Positions 17,314 through 26,665 are shown, counted from the stretch's first letter. The stretch: 64,000 nt of DNA from Bacillus sp. HNG (GCF_003400205.1 NZ_QUQV01000001.1:558001-622000); one strand, 5' to 3'. The notes: generated by a model from the sequence alone, not told the origin. Numbers and translations are program-made.

Positions 17314-17931
17314 CTATTTCCCAATAAACATTTGTGTCCAGTAATGTCGCTTTGAACCACCTTCTGCATACCCAACACCGATATGGGTAACGTCCTTCTT
17401 CAGGATATTCGCACGGTGTCCAGGGCTGTTCATCCATGCATTTACCACTTCTTGTGGTGTTCTTTGTCCAGCAGCAATATTTTCTGCAGCTGTACGATAT
17501 GAAATACCAAAGTTTCGCATCATCGTAAATGGTGAACCATATGTTGGTGACGTATGTTCAAAATAGTTTCGATCTCTCATATCTACGGATTTATAGCGTG
17601 CTACGCGTGACAGTTCCCAATCAGTTTTTAATGCAGGTAAACCATATTTTGCACGTTGTTGATTGGTTAGTGATATAACCTGATTTTCAATACTTTTGAC
17701 ATTTTCTATGATTGGAATTGTAACTTTCTGACCTGGATAGATCAGGTTTGGGTTTTTAAACTGCGGGTTTGCAGAAATAATTTCCGACAAACCAACCTGA
17801 TAGCGTACGGCAATTTTCCAAAGAGAATCACCTCGTTGTACGGTGTATGTAGTTGTACCTTGTCCATTAGCTATAAATGGATGACTTAAAACAAACAATA
17901 AACTCAATACAATAAAAAGTATTTTTTTCAA
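17314..17931 (-). CDS. Secreted LysM-CAP domain protein
   Basis: Exported cell-wall-associated protein of 205 residues: signal peptide (MKKILFIVLSLLFVLS, cleavage after about residue 25), a LysM peptidoglycan-binding domain (about 30-75, YTVQRGDSLWKIAVRYQVG) and a CAP/SCP domain (about 85-203, RYKSVDMRDRNYFEHTSPT, AENIAAG, GHRANILKKDVTHIGVG). Related to B. subtilis YkwD and SafA-like proteins, but I cannot match it to one gene. AAAGGAGG lies 7 bases before a TTG at 17931. It stands between ylbB and ylbA, where B. subtilis has no such gene, and only about 0.5 kb from ylbC, another CAP protein. Confidence 0.85.
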   Translation of the reverse strand: MKKILFIVLSLLFVLSHPFIANGQGTTTYTVQRGDSLWKIAVRYQVGLSEIISANPQFKNPNLIYPGQKVTIPIIENVKSIENQVISLTNQQRAKYGLPALKTDWELSRVARYKSVDMRDRNYFEHTSPTYGSPFTMMRNFGISYRTAAENIAAGQRTPQEVVNAWMNSPGHRANILKKDVTHIGVGYAEGGSKRHYWTQMFIGK

Positions 17932-18103
17932 TCTCGTCCCTCCTTTCGATGTTAGTTTGACCAAAACAGAAAAATTTCACCAAAATATTTTTTATTTTTC
18001 GTGACATATTAATGTCAAACGTTGCAACTTGTATCTTTTCGTACTATTATTATACTGAGAACATATAAATCGTTGCTTGACGGTTTTTGGAGGGATTTAT
18101 TAT

Positions 18104-18472
18104 ATGAGATTTGAAAAAACGGGGATTGAGAACGTTACAATCGAATTACCAAGATTAACTGACATAATGAGATCACAAGGATTTATTCTCGCAGGTCAGT
18201 GGGATTATGAAAGAATTACATACGACCGTAAGTTTGAAATTAAAGGTGATATTTACTACCTTCGCGTTCAAGGTTATGCGGTTGAAGGAATTATCGAAGA
18301 AAATGCAAAAGATGCAGTCATTAAACTACTTACTCCATTTGTTGGTAAGTACTATTACCCACATGGAGTTGAATATGGTGAAGATGAAAACTTCCCTAAT
18401 TCACTAGTTGAACAATGCAACCGCATCCTTGCAAAAGTAAAAGAAGAAATCGATGCAGTTGTAAACGCATAA
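18104..18472 (+). CDS. ylbA: YugN-like family protein YlbA
   Basis: YugN-like protein of 122 residues, function unknown, soluble. Typical segments are MRFEKTGIENVTIELPRLTD at the start, QWDYERITYDRKFE near residue 33 and KYYYPHGVEYGEDENFP near residue 83. TGGAGG lies 8 bases before the ATG at 18104. In B. subtilis ylbA opens the ylb block after ctaG, and here too it is the boundary. A dispersed repeat begins immediately after its stop codon. Confidence 0.8.
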   Translation: MRFEKTGIENVTIELPRLTDIMRSQGFILAGQWDYERITYDRKFEIKGDIYYLRVQGYAVEGIIEENAKDAVIKLLTPFVGKYYYPHGVEYGEDENFPNSLVEQCNRILAKVKEEIDAVVNA

Positions 18473-18474
18473 AC

Positions 18475-18607
18475 TGCCACGTCCTGTGGCAAACGTAGAC
18501 GTCAGCACACCCTGTGCAAGTCAGACAATCGCTGGAACCCCGACGAGGAGGCTTTCGCCACCGGCAGGAGGGGTGAAGCCTCCTCGAGGGTCTAGGTGCT
18601 GGAGCTA
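18475..18607 (+). repeat. Dispersed repeat, family C, with the hairpin module
   Basis: The left end has GCCACGTCCTGTGGC (18476-18490) and GCACACCCTGTGC (18505-18517), the minus-strand version of the module also found at 6.1 and 34.1 kb. The rest reads toward GTCTAGGTGCTGGAGCTAC and shares its end with the element at 37095-37222 (GCTAGGCGCTGGATCTAGAC). An inner inverted repeat GAGGAGGCTTTCGCC / GGGGTGAAGCCTCCTC marks the middle. Far richer in GC than its surroundings. Confidence 0.7.
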
Positions 18608-18618
18608 CACAACAACAC

Positions 18619-18648
18619 AAAAAGGAACAGCCAATGCTGTTCCTTTTT
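18619..18648. terminator. Bidirectional terminator between ylbA/repeat and the Asp23 gene
   Basis: AAAAAGGAACAGC/GCTGTTCCTTTTT, a 13-bp perfect stem with a CAAT loop. A/T tracts on both sides. Confidence 0.85.
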
Positions 18649-18650
18649 GG

Positions 18651-19013
18651 TTAGGTTGTCACAAGTACTTTTGAATTTGTAAGGCCTTCTACTTTAATAG
18701 TTAGACTTGAAACACTAATGTCAGTCATACTTTTTATCTCATGTAAGATTGCTTGTTGTAATCGTTCACAGGTCCTTTTAATTTCTAAGCCGTATTCAAT
18801 GGCAATCTTTACTTCAAGGGCAATCCCTTCCTCTTCTTCAATAACCGTAATCCCGTTTTTATGGAAATTTCGATTAAGGATGCCGGTAACCCCATCCTTA
18901 AAGCCAGAAACAATCGTTACCCCTTCTGTTTCCTCCGCACATATGGATGCAATCATTGCCAGCACATCATTCTTAATATATAGGGAACCATTTTCCAATG
19001 ATTTACGAACCAC
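18651..19013 (-). CDS. Asp23/Gls24 family protein
   Basis: Asp23/Gls24-family protein of about 120 residues. YIKNDVLAMIASICAEETEGV near the N-terminus and LEVKIAIEYGLEIKRTCERLQ near residue 70 are the family's signature segments. Family members include cell-envelope stress proteins and B. subtilis YloU and YqhY, which is linked to acetyl-CoA carboxylase control. Which subgroup this belongs to is unclear. The frame is open to a GTG at 19022 right after GGAG; the GTG at 19013 is better spaced and was chosen. Single gene. Confidence 0.8.
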   Translation of the reverse strand: MVRKSLENGSLYIKNDVLAMIASICAEETEGVTIVSGFKDGVTGILNRNFHKNGITVIEEEEGIALEVKIAIEYGLEIKRTCERLQQAILHEIKSMTDISVSSLTIKVEGLTNSKVLVTT

Positions 19014-19125
19014 CCCAACCACACTCCTTCACATTTTCAAAGCCACAAAGATTACTCCTACCATATGCAAGAAGGACTGAATTGGGCACTAGTCTAGAAA
19101 AATTCTTTTATCATAATCGGTTTTA

Positions 19126-19635
19126 TTAAATGACCTTACGAAGCTCCCAAGTTAAAAATCTACCATCCTTCTTCGTACATCTCATCCCAAGCTTTTCAAA
19201 CAACCGGATGGATTGATAATTACTATCACTACATTCCATTAATACCTTTTTCGCATCGGCTTGAGTAACTAACCAATCAATTAAAGCATCAACTGCTTCA
19301 TAAGTTAAACTCGTCTTCTGATAATCACGATTCATCGTATACGTCAATTGGACATTCCCTTTCTTATCAGGTTTGCCATGAAGATAAATATCGCCAATGA
19401 TCCGTTTATCAGCGTAATTAATGATTAGCCATAATCCCCATCCATAATGACTCTCATCCTTCTCGAGCTTTTCTATATAAAACGGAAGAATACCTGTCAT
19501 TAATGGAGATGGCCAATTTTGTGGAATCGTTATAGGTGATCGTTTTTCAAGTTCTTTGCGATGAAATACTAACGATTTGGCGATATCCAACGAACATGGA
19601 ACCAATAATAAGTTTTCTGTAAAGATTTCAATCAT
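19126..19635 (-). CDS. GNAT-family N-acetyltransferase (RimJ/RimL-like)
   Basis: GNAT acetyltransferase of about 169 residues. N-terminal TENLLLVPCSLDIAKSLVFH, acetyl-CoA site region MNRDYQKTSLTYEAVDALID near residue 108, and the closing SDSNYQSIRLFEKLGMRCTK motif typical of RimJ/RimL-type enzymes. The usual Q/RxxGxG/A loop is degenerate (YQKTSLTYEA), so acetyl-CoA binding may be altered. AGGGGAG lies 8 bases before the ATG at 19635; the GTG at 19644 is too near. Substrate unknown. No B. subtilis match recalled here. Confidence 0.75.
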   Translation of the reverse strand: MIEIFTENLLLVPCSLDIAKSLVFHRKELEKRSPITIPQNWPSPLMTGILPFYIEKLEKDESHYGWGLWLIINYADKRIIGDIYLHGKPDKKGNVQLTYTMNRDYQKTSLTYEAVDALIDWLVTQADAKKVLMECSDSNYQSIRLFEKLGMRCTKKDGRFLTWELRKVI

Positions 19636-19707
19636 CCTTAACACTCCCCTCTAACGAAAATGAAAATGGCTAAGGTGTTAATTATGTGAAACGAATTACA
19701 AAATAAA

Positions 19708-19742
19708 AAGGTGCTCTAGAATATTGTATTCTAGAACACCTT
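19708..19742 (-). terminator. Terminator after ctaM
   Basis: AAGGTG-TCTAGAATA stem with one internal mismatch and TTG loop, followed on the minus strand by TTTTATTTTG. It lies 33 bases past the ctaM stop. Confidence 0.85.
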
Positions 19743-19775
19743 ATACATATTACAAACAATCCTATTTGTAGTTCG

Positions 19776-20237
19776 TTAAAAGCCTAATATTGCTTTTAAC
19801 ATGGACGTTGTTTCTCCACCCTCATAAAAAACATACAATAAGAAGTATACTGCTACACCCGTTATGGCTGTAAAGAACCAAATGATGCTTGTAATCGGAC
19901 CAAGCTTACGATGCTTTGCAATTTTATTTTTATAGCCAAGATATAAGGTAATGACTCCAAATATCGCACCAGTGGTTGCAAGGAAGATATGAAAGATTAA
20001 GAAAATCGTGTAGTACATTTTCACATCGTCAGGACCACCAAATGATGTATTTCCGATAAAAACCGTTCTTGACATATAAATAATGAAGAAAATTAAAGCA
20101 AAAATCGCAGCAGTCGTCATCGCTTTTTTATGTGCTTCAATTTTTTTCTGTTTTATTAAATACCAACCGATGGCAACAGTTACTGCACTTAAAATGATAA
20201 AAGTGGTGCTAATCGTAGGCAGAATCGGTAAATTCAT
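19776..20237 (-). CDS. ctaM: DUF420 membrane protein, aa3/caa3 oxidase factor CtaM
   Basis: Integral membrane protein of 153 residues with four to five helices, DUF420 family (YozB). The orthologue CtaM is required for activity of heme-copper oxidases in Staphylococcus and Bacillus, probably in CuB or heme a3 insertion. Conserved histidines are visible (KKIEAHKKAM, IFLIFHIFLA, KHRKLG). It follows ctaG by 28 bases, so it belongs to the oxidase assembly unit; in B. subtilis the gene is elsewhere. Confidence 0.85.
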   Translation of the reverse strand: MNLPILPTISTTFIILSAVTVAIGWYLIKQKKIEAHKKAMTTAAIFALIFFIIYMSRTVFIGNTSFGGPDDVKMYYTIFLIFHIFLATTGAIFGVITLYLGYKNKIAKHRKLGPITSIIWFFTAITGVAVYFLLYVFYEGGETTSMLKAILGF

Positions 20238-20265
20238 GTTTAACCTCTCTCACAGTTTCTCTTTG

Positions 20266-21165
20266 TTAATTTGTTTGTGGTTTAAGTAATTGCTCATCTA
20301 GTAATTTTTCTTCTTCACGTTCTTTACGAACCCATTCAAAGAATACCTTACCTAGCAGAATCGCATATACGAACTCTTGAATAATCTTCATAATGACACC
20401 GCCAGTACGTTGGTCTTCAAGCGGTGGCATAAAGTTAAACATCTCTGGACCTGTAAGGTTAATACTAGATAACATAGATTCTGGGACACAAAGTGCAAGT
20501 GCAGTCATCCATGACCCAAAATCCGTATATGTTGAATACATAGCTGTATCTGCAAAAATGATGAGCGCACATGCAGGTGTTAATAACATACCATCTGCAA
20601 AGATATACCCAACTTTTTTGAGGCCACTCAAAGTGTTCCACTCTTCTAATTTATTGATTAATGGCCACCACATAAAGAAGGCAGCAATAAAAATAAAAAC
20701 AGTTGTTGCAGCATGTATAAATACACCAGTTTTCACATAGTCAAATACGAGTGGAATATGATACATAGAAAATGAACCGTTAAACAGAACTAAAGCAATT
20801 AAAGGCTTTGTAAGAAATTTGAAAATTGGTTTTATTACCTTGAGATTTATAAACTTTCTCCATAACCAATTTGGGACACCTAAAATGAAAAATGTAGGTA
20901 CGATTAAATAAAGAATCGCCATTTGTGTCATATGAGCGGTCATGGTCATGTGACCTAATAAATCAATCGGACTTCCTTTACATACATAAAGTAAGATCAT
21001 CCCTATGACAAATAATATTTTCGTTTTAAACGATGTAGGTTCAGAATGAGCAAATCGATGTCTCCATGGACCAACAATCATAAAGTATAAAATCGTTATG
21101 ATTAATAGTGAAGCGAAAAAATAGGGACTCCATAATGCCCGAAAACCAAAGATATCTATAGACAT
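20266..21165 (-). CDS. ctaG: Cytochrome c oxidase assembly factor CtaG
   Basis: Seven-helix membrane protein of about 299 residues of the caa3_CtaG family, needed for caa3 oxidase formation and thought to deliver copper. GPWRHRFAHSEPTS, LLGHMTMTAHMTQMAILYL and SMYHIPLVFDYV carry the conserved histidines and methionines. The start is one of two nearby ATGs (21171 or 21165) after AAAAGGGGTGAG; I took the one that begins MSIDIFGFRALWSP as in relatives. It lies about 160 bases after ctaF, past a weak hairpin. Confidence 0.92.
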   Translation of the reverse strand: MSIDIFGFRALWSPYFFASLLIITILYFMIVGPWRHRFAHSEPTSFKTKILFVIGMILLYVCKGSPIDLLGHMTMTAHMTQMAILYLIVPTFFILGVPNWLWRKFINLKVIKPIFKFLTKPLIALVLFNGSFSMYHIPLVFDYVKTGVFIHAATTVFIFIAAFFMWWPLINKLEEWNTLSGLKKVGYIFADGMLLTPACALIIFADTAMYSTYTDFGSWMTALALCVPESMLSSINLTGPEMFNFMPPLEDQRTGGVIMKIIQEFVYAILLGKVFFEWVRKEREEEKLLDEQLLKPQTN

Positions 21166-21292
21166 CTCCATCTCACCCCTTTTAGTAATATAGTCAATGT
21201 ACATATACTATTAATTATACTCTTAGGGAAATAGCCATGCAAACAAACCAATTATGAACATTTCTTGTCTAAAAAAAAAATATAAGAAATTG

Positions 21293-21322
21293 AAAAAAAG
21301 CCGGCTTTTACACCGACTTTTT
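21293..21322 (-). terminator. Weak terminator after ctaF
   Basis: On the minus strand AAAAAGTCGG/CCGGCTTTTT with an 8-base loop and one mismatch, then TTTC. It may only partly stop transcription, leaving some read-through to ctaG-ctaM. Confidence 0.6.
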
Positions 21323-21329
21323 CTGACAC

Positions 21330-21656
21330 TTACCACCAAATGATTGTCATAAAGCATAGAACTGTTACAGCAGCAATTAATACTCCTGAAAACATGAACA
21401 TTTTTGGTGCTTCATGTCCTTTATGATTCATGTGCATGAAGTAATACAATTGTAAGATAACCTGAATTACAGCTAGAAGTAAAATAAATGGTACTACAAA
21501 CCAAGGTGAAAATTGTTCAGATCCAACTGCAATAAAGGCAATGATAGTAAGAAAAATCATGAGAGCAAAAGAAATAACATGATGTTTCATTTCTTCCGCA
21601 CTTTTTCTTCTACGATAGGCTAAATCAACATTAGTGTTATTCGAATTATTTGCCAT
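21330..21656 (-). CDS. ctaF: Cytochrome c oxidase subunit IVB
   Basis: Small subunit IV of the caa3 oxidase, 108 residues, three membrane helices (about 28-48, 52-75, 85-106). YYFMHMNHKGHEAPKMFMF between helices 2 and 3 is typical for CtaF/QoxD-type subunits. The subunit stabilises the core. The start lies 4 bases past the ctaE stop, so translation is coupled. Last gene of the ctaCDEF transcript before the weak terminator. Confidence 0.92.
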   Translation of the reverse strand: MANNSNNTNVDLAYRRRKSAEEMKHHVISFALMIFLTIIAFIAVGSEQFSPWFVVPFILLLAVIQVILQLYYFMHMNHKGHEAPKMFMFSGVLIAAVTVLCFMTIIWW

Positions 21657-21660
21657 GTGT

Positions 21661-22281
21661 TTATCCCACCATTCCCATTAGATATACAACAGTAAAGATG
21701 AACACCCATACTACGTCAATAAAATGCCAGTAAAGGCTAAAGACATAAAACTTAGGTGCATTATATAAATCTAAACCACGGTTACCATTTCGAATCATAA
21801 GTGTAAGAGCCCAGCATAATCCAAATAGTACGTGAGCACCGTGCGTTCCAACTAATAAATAGAATGCAGATCCAAATGCACTTCCTGTAATTGTATGTCC
21901 TAAATGTACATAATGTTGAAACTCATAGATTTCTAATCCTAAGAAAGAAGCACCAAGTAGTACAGTTAGACCTAACCAAAGTTGCATTTTCTTGAAATTG
22001 AAATTCTTCATATGGTACATTGCGTACACGCTAGTTAATGAACTAGTTAACAGGATCATCGTCATTGCAAAAGCAAGTGGTATTTCGAACAAATCCTGTG
22101 ATGATGGACCTGTACCATTGCTTTTGTTTAATGCTAAGTATGTTGCAAAAAGGGAAGCGAATAATACTGTTTCGCCTCCAAGAAAGAGCCAAAAACCAAT
22201 AAATTTATTTTTTCCTTCTAGGGTCGCTTTTTCAGGCTCTGCAGGAAATGTTTCAGCTGTTAATTTTTCTTCCACGTGCAT
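21661..22281 (-). CDS. ctaE: Cytochrome c oxidase subunit III
   Basis: Subunit III of the caa3 oxidase, 206 residues with five helices, the short bacterial form. Characteristic: KNKFIGFWLFLGGETVLFAS at helix 1 with the conserved Glu, LLVGTHGAHVLFGL, and LYWHFIDVVWVFIFT at the end. The subunit has no metal centre and protects turnover. It overlaps the ctaD stop by one base (TAATG arrangement). Confidence 0.95.
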   Translation of the reverse strand: MHVEEKLTAETFPAEPEKATLEGKNKFIGFWLFLGGETVLFASLFATYLALNKSNGTGPSSQDLFEIPLAFAMTMILLTSSLTSVYAMYHMKNFNFKKMQLWLGLTVLLGASFLGLEIYEFQHYVHLGHTITGSAFGSAFYLLVGTHGAHVLFGLCWALTLMIRNGNRGLDLYNAPKFYVFSLYWHFIDVVWVFIFTVVYLMGMVG

Positions 22282-24155
22282 TATGCCTCAACCCCTTTCT
22301 TGTCATCATCATCCATTAATTCTGCTTTGTGAATATGGTATCCATGATCATCAATGATTGAACGTAAGAACATGGAACCGAAAGTAATGATTCCTCCAAT
22401 GATCATCACTGGAACTGACCAACTTACACCATCTGGATGGTGCAAGAAACCAAATGCAGCAACAAATAATCCTAAAGAAATCATGAAAGGTAAGAAAGAA
22501 CTATTTGGCATATGAATGTCTCCAAGTGGTTCTGCAGGAGTCATTTCTTTTTTGCCTTGCATTTTTTCTACCCAAAACGCATCTAAGCCACGAACTAAAG
22601 GCAATTGCTTAAAGTTATATTCTGGTGGTGGTGATGAAATTGCCCATTCAAGTGTACGGCCATCTCCCCATGCATCTCCAGAAACTTTTTCTCCTTTAAT
22701 AGATGTAATTACAACGTTATAAAGAAGAACTAGTACCCCTGCCGCCATGAATGCAGCACCAATTGAACTGATTAAATTTCCAAGTTCCCAACCATGGTTT
22801 GGTAAGAATGTGAACACACGACGTGGCATTCCCATTAGACCAAGGAAGTGCTGAATAAAGAATGTTAAATGGAAACCAATTAGGAATAACCAGAAAGTAA
22901 CTTTTCCTAGAGTTTCGTTTAAAATTTTACCAAACATTTTTGGCCACCAGTAGTGAGTTGCTGCAAATACCGCTAATACAACCCCACCGACGATAACGTA
23001 GTGGAAGTGAGCAACTACGAAATACGAATCGTGATACTGATAGTCTGCTGGAGCAGAACCTAACATAACACCAGTTACCCCACCCATGATGAAAGATGGA
23101 ATAAATGCAACTGCATATAACATAGGTGTAGTAAATTTCATGGACCCGCCCCACATTGTGAAGAGCCAGTTAAAGATTTTAATACCAGTTGGCACGGCAA
23201 TTGCCATTGTAGCAACCGCGAAAATAGAGTTCGCAATTGGTCCTAAACCTGTTGTAAACATGTGGTGAGCCCACACCATGAATCCTAAGAAACCAATTAA
23301 TACAGTTGCGAATACCATTGAAGAGTATCCGAACAATCTTTTTCTTGAGAATGTAGCAAAGATCTCAGAGAAAATACCGAACGCTGGGAGAATTAAGATG
23401 TACACTTCTGGGTGACCGAAAATCCAGAATAAGTGCTCCCAAATGATTGTGTTTCCGCCCATTGATGGAACGAAGAATGCTGTACCAAAGATACGGTCAA
23501 ACATCATTAATAATAGCCCCACAGTTAATGGAGGGAATGCAAATAGAATTAATGCTGATGCTACAAACGTAGTCCATGTGAATAATGGCATACGCATATA
23601 CGTCATACCAGGTGCTCTCATTGTGATGATAGTCGCTAAAAAGTTAATACCACCAATTAAAGTACCTATACCCGAAATTTGAAGACCTAGTACATAGAAA
23701 TCAATACCATGACCTTCTGAGTGTAATGCAAGTGATGCATAAGAAGTCCAACCTGCATCAGGTGCACCACCCATAAACCAACTTAAGTTTAAGAATACTC
23801 CTCCGAAGAAGAATAACCAGAAACCTAAAGCATTTACAAATGGGAATGCAACGTCACGTGCACCAATTTGAAGTGGCATGACGGCATTCATAAATCCAAG
23901 TAATAGCGGCATGGCTGCCAAGAAAATCATGGTTGTACCATGCATCGTTAAAATTTCATTAAAAAAGCCAGCACTTACAAAGTTATTATCAGGTATAGCA
24001 AGCTGAATCCTGATAATGAGGGCTTCGATTCCACCAAGTAGGAAGAAAAAGCCACCAGCCATTATATAAAGTTTAGCAATCTTTTTATGGTCAACAGTAG
24101 TTAGATAATCCCATAAAACAGCACCAAACCCTTTTTTCTGAGTTAAAGTACTCAC
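22281..24155 (-). CDS. ctaD: Cytochrome c oxidase subunit I
   Basis: Catalytic subunit of the caa3 oxidase, 624 residues, with heme a, heme a3 and CuB. All ligands are visible: His in MHGTTMIF, HPEVY with the cross-linked Tyr, the WAHHMF pair binding CuB, and VAHFHYV for hemes a3 and a. The Pro-Glu-Val-Tyr arrangement and K-channel residues place it among A-type oxidases, which pump protons. Extra C-terminal helices follow the core. Second gene of ctaCDEF; 25 bases after ctaC. Confidence 0.97.
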   Translation of the reverse strand: MSTLTQKKGFGAVLWDYLTTVDHKKIAKLYIMAGGFFFLLGGIEALIIRIQLAIPDNNFVSAGFFNEILTMHGTTMIFLAAMPLLLGFMNAVMPLQIGARDVAFPFVNALGFWLFFFGGVFLNLSWFMGGAPDAGWTSYASLALHSEGHGIDFYVLGLQISGIGTLIGGINFLATIITMRAPGMTYMRMPLFTWTTFVASALILFAFPPLTVGLLLMMFDRIFGTAFFVPSMGGNTIIWEHLFWIFGHPEVYILILPAFGIFSEIFATFSRKRLFGYSSMVFATVLIGFLGFMVWAHHMFTTGLGPIANSIFAVATMAIAVPTGIKIFNWLFTMWGGSMKFTTPMLYAVAFIPSFIMGGVTGVMLGSAPADYQYHDSYFVVAHFHYVIVGGVVLAVFAATHYWWPKMFGKILNETLGKVTFWLFLIGFHLTFFIQHFLGLMGMPRRVFTFLPNHGWELGNLISSIGAAFMAAGVLVLLYNVVITSIKGEKVSGDAWGDGRTLEWAISSPPPEYNFKQLPLVRGLDAFWVEKMQGKKEMTPAEPLGDIHMPNSSFLPFMISLGLFVAAFGFLHHPDGVSWSVPVMIIGGIITFGSMFLRSIIDDHGYHIHKAELMDDDDKKGVEA

Positions 24156-24180
24156 AATGTGACCTCCTTATTCCTTAATC

Positions 24181-25248
24181 TTACTCTTCGATTTTAAGTC
24201 CCATTAGATATTCAGCTAAAGCATCCAAGTCTTGGTCAGATAAACCTTTATTGTCATAAGTTCCAGTCATATTGTTACCTGGCTTAATTGATTCAGGATC
24301 CTTCAACCAATCCTTTAAATTATCTTTATTAAATTCTAATTTACCAGCGATACTTGAGCGCTCACCGAAATTAGCTAAGCTTGGTGCAGTCGGACGCTTT
24401 TCACCAGGATTGATTGCGTGACATGAAATACAGCCATTAGAAGTGAATAATTCTTCACCGGCTTTTGCAACATCGTTTGCTGGTACATGTTCAGCGTCTT
24501 TAGCAGCTACCATTTTGTCCATCCACTGATCAAATTCAGCTCGTGGAACTGGCTTTACTTTAAAATCCATTAAAGCATGTGAAGGACCACAAAGTTCAGC
24601 ACATTTACCATATAGTAAGCCACCTGCTTTTTCAGTACTTGCTGAGTCAAACTCTAACCAGAATTTGTTTACGTTATCTGTGTTCGTGTCCATTTTCCCA
24701 CCAGCTGCTGGAATCCAGAATGAGTGCTTAACATCTGCAGCTATAAGGTTAAAATAGACTTTTTCATCCATAGGAACAACTAGCTCCTGCGCAGTTACAA
24801 CACCCTGACCAGGGTACTCAAATTCCCACCAATATAAATTTGCAGTAACATTGACAACAACCGCATCTTTATCTTGTTCCATTGCTTTTACATCAGCTAA
24901 TTTAAATGTAGCCGATACTGTTGGAATTGCAAGAATCAGAAGCAAAAGAATTGGAATAGTAGTCCAAATGATTTCTAAGGTGTGATTTCCTTCAACTTGC
25001 TTTGGTATCTTGTCCTCACCAACTTTTGTGCGTCTAAACTTGACTAAGGCAATAATAAAGATAATTGTAACAATTGCAATTACGATTACCATGATTGATG
25101 TTGCGAGAATCATTAAATCGTATTGCATTTTTGCAACTTCCCCTGCCGGAGTTAGTGCAGATACGAATGGTTCCCCACACCCCGCTAACAGCAGCGCCAT
25201 GAAACTAAACAGTGTAAATAAGCGCACTTTTGGTAGCCATTTTTTCAT
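24181..25248 (-). CDS. ctaC: Cytochrome c oxidase subunit II with cytochrome c domain
   Basis: Subunit II of caa3 oxidase, 355 residues, a lipoprotein with fused cytochrome c. Signal peptide with lipobox LLLAGC (Cys near 24); two helices (about 46-70, 93-115); CuA domain with DVKHSFWIP and GKCAELCGPSHALM (Cys-Glu-Cys-His-Met ligands); cytochrome c domain from about 265 with the heme site CISCH and Met in NNMTG. The fused cytochrome identifies the enzyme as caa3. It opens ctaCDEF; ctaB lies 106 bases upstream in the same direction. Confidence 0.96.
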   Translation of the reverse strand: MKKWLPKVRLFTLFSFMALLLAGCGEPFVSALTPAGEVAKMQYDLMILATSIMVIVIAIVTIIFIIALVKFRRTKVGEDKIPKQVEGNHTLEIIWTTIPILLLLILAIPTVSATFKLADVKAMEQDKDAVVVNVTANLYWWEFEYPGQGVVTAQELVVPMDEKVYFNLIAADVKHSFWIPAAGGKMDTNTDNVNKFWLEFDSASTEKAGGLLYGKCAELCGPSHALMDFKVKPVPRAEFDQWMDKMVAAKDAEHVPANDVAKAGEELFTSNGCISCHAINPGEKRPTAPSLANFGERSSIAGKLEFNKDNLKDWLKDPESIKPGNNMTGTYDNKGLSDQDLDALAEYLMGLKIEE

Positions 25249-25354
25249 AGCTTAATCAAACCCCTCTTTCAATAATATTTTGCTACTATCTTTATGAAAA
25301 AGATATTAAATCCCCCTACTTGAATAGAAGAATTATGTATATTTTGAAACCCAC

Positions 25355-26293
25355 TTATACTAATGTCACGATAATCATTGTTACAAACATAATCGTTAAA
25401 TAGTTAAGCGAGTAAACAAACATTTGTTTTGCCCATTTGATATCATCCTTCTTTTTATATCCCCTAAAACCAAGGACTAGCCATCCGATATTTAGGAGAG
25501 TAGCGATTGTAACAAATAGAGCTCCTAAAGAAAACATATAGAAAGGAAGTGGCAGCAAGCAAAGAACCCAAATCATGATTTGTCTCTTAGTCATTGCAAA
25601 CCCGTGAACAACTGGCAGCATTGGAATTCCTGCTGCTCGGTATTCTTCAACCCGCCTCATTGCTAATGCTAAAAAGTGAGGGGGTTGCCAGATAAACATA
25701 ATCAAAAATAAGAGCCACGCGATTACGTGTAATTCTGGGTCAATCGCTGCCCAACCAATAAGTGGAGGTACAGCCCCGGATATACTTCCGATTACGGTAT
25801 TAATTGTATATCTTCGCTTTGACCAAATTGTATATAAATATATATAGGAGAAAACTCCAATTAAACCAATTACAGCAGCTGTAACTGTAGTTAGAAGTAG
25901 AAATCCAGTTCCTATTAGTATGAGTATTATTCCCAATCCTAAAACATGTTTCGGATTAATTCTACCAGTTACAGTTGGACGTACTTTAGTACGTTCCATT
26001 ACGTGATCAATATCTCGATCATAGTAGTTATTCACAACACAGGAACCCGCAATTACCAGCGCTGAACCTATAAGCGTATACAGCACAATGTCTATTTCCT
26101 GCAAGAAACTTTTTCCTGTAAAAAATAAGGCCAGCCAAACACCAGTAAAGGCAGTTATTAGATTGGAATTTACAATTCCAATTTTAATTAATGCCAGGAA
26201 ATCTTTATAGGCAGTCGTTACATTTTCCTGTTCACGAATGTCTTCATTTTTTATTTTTTCATCTGTACCAAGTACAGACCTTGTCGTCGTCAT
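25355..26293 (-). CDS. ctaB: Protoheme IX farnesyltransferase (heme O synthase)
   Basis: Converts heme B to heme O by adding a farnesyl group; UbiA-family membrane protein with nine helices, 312 residues. The Asp-rich motif [16 protein letters not shown] near residue 88 and the second loop ([20 protein letters not shown], near 148) are intact. Heme O is the substrate of CtaA, encoded divergently. First gene of the ctaB-ctaCDEF direction. The 654-base gap to ctaA contains a weak cre match 163 bases upstream of this start. Confidence 0.95.
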   Translation of the reverse strand: MTTTRSVLGTDEKIKNEDIREQENVTTAYKDFLALIKIGIVNSNLITAFTGVWLALFFTGKSFLQEIDIVLYTLIGSALVIAGSCVVNNYYDRDIDHVMERTKVRPTVTGRINPKHVLGLGIILILIGTGFLLLTTVTAAVIGLIGVFSYIYLYTIWSKRRYTINTVIGSISGAVPPLIGWAAIDPELHVIAWLLFLIMFIWQPPHFLALAMRRVEEYRAAGIPMLPVVHGFAMTKRQIMIWVLCLLPLPFYMFSLGALFVTIATLLNIGWLVLGFRGYKKKDDIKWAKQMFVYSLNYLTIMFVTMIIVTLV

Positions 26294-26455
26294 CGAGAAG
26301 CCTCCTTATAATCTTCATACATACATTTCGATACATGACAATATATCGCTTGCATACAGCAACCTGATCTACCTCATTTTATATATATTAAAAAGTAAAC
26401 TTCGTTTGGAAATTCTTTTTTTACCAATTTCAGCCTTAAAAAACGCAATCATATA

Positions 26456-26472
26456 AATAAAGCGTTTTCGGG
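26456..26472. promoter_or_regulatory. Possible cre site in the ctaB-ctaA gap
   Basis: Minus-strand CCGAAAACGCTTTATT resembles the CcpA box (TGAAAACGCTTTAT core) with one key mismatch (C for T). Glucose repression of ctaBCDEF is known in B. subtilis, so a site here is plausible. Confidence 0.5.
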
Positions 26473-26665
26473 TTTAGGGGTATGTAAAATGAATAGAATA
26501 TTTATCTTAACAAGGTTATTATACTGTAGATATTATAAATTATATTAAAAACTATCCTTTCTGTATATTAAATCACATTTTTTATATTTTTTGTGAACAT
26601 TTCGTTAAGAATTTATGACTTTTTTGTGACCTTCCCTAGACAACAAAACCGCTATATAAATACTA

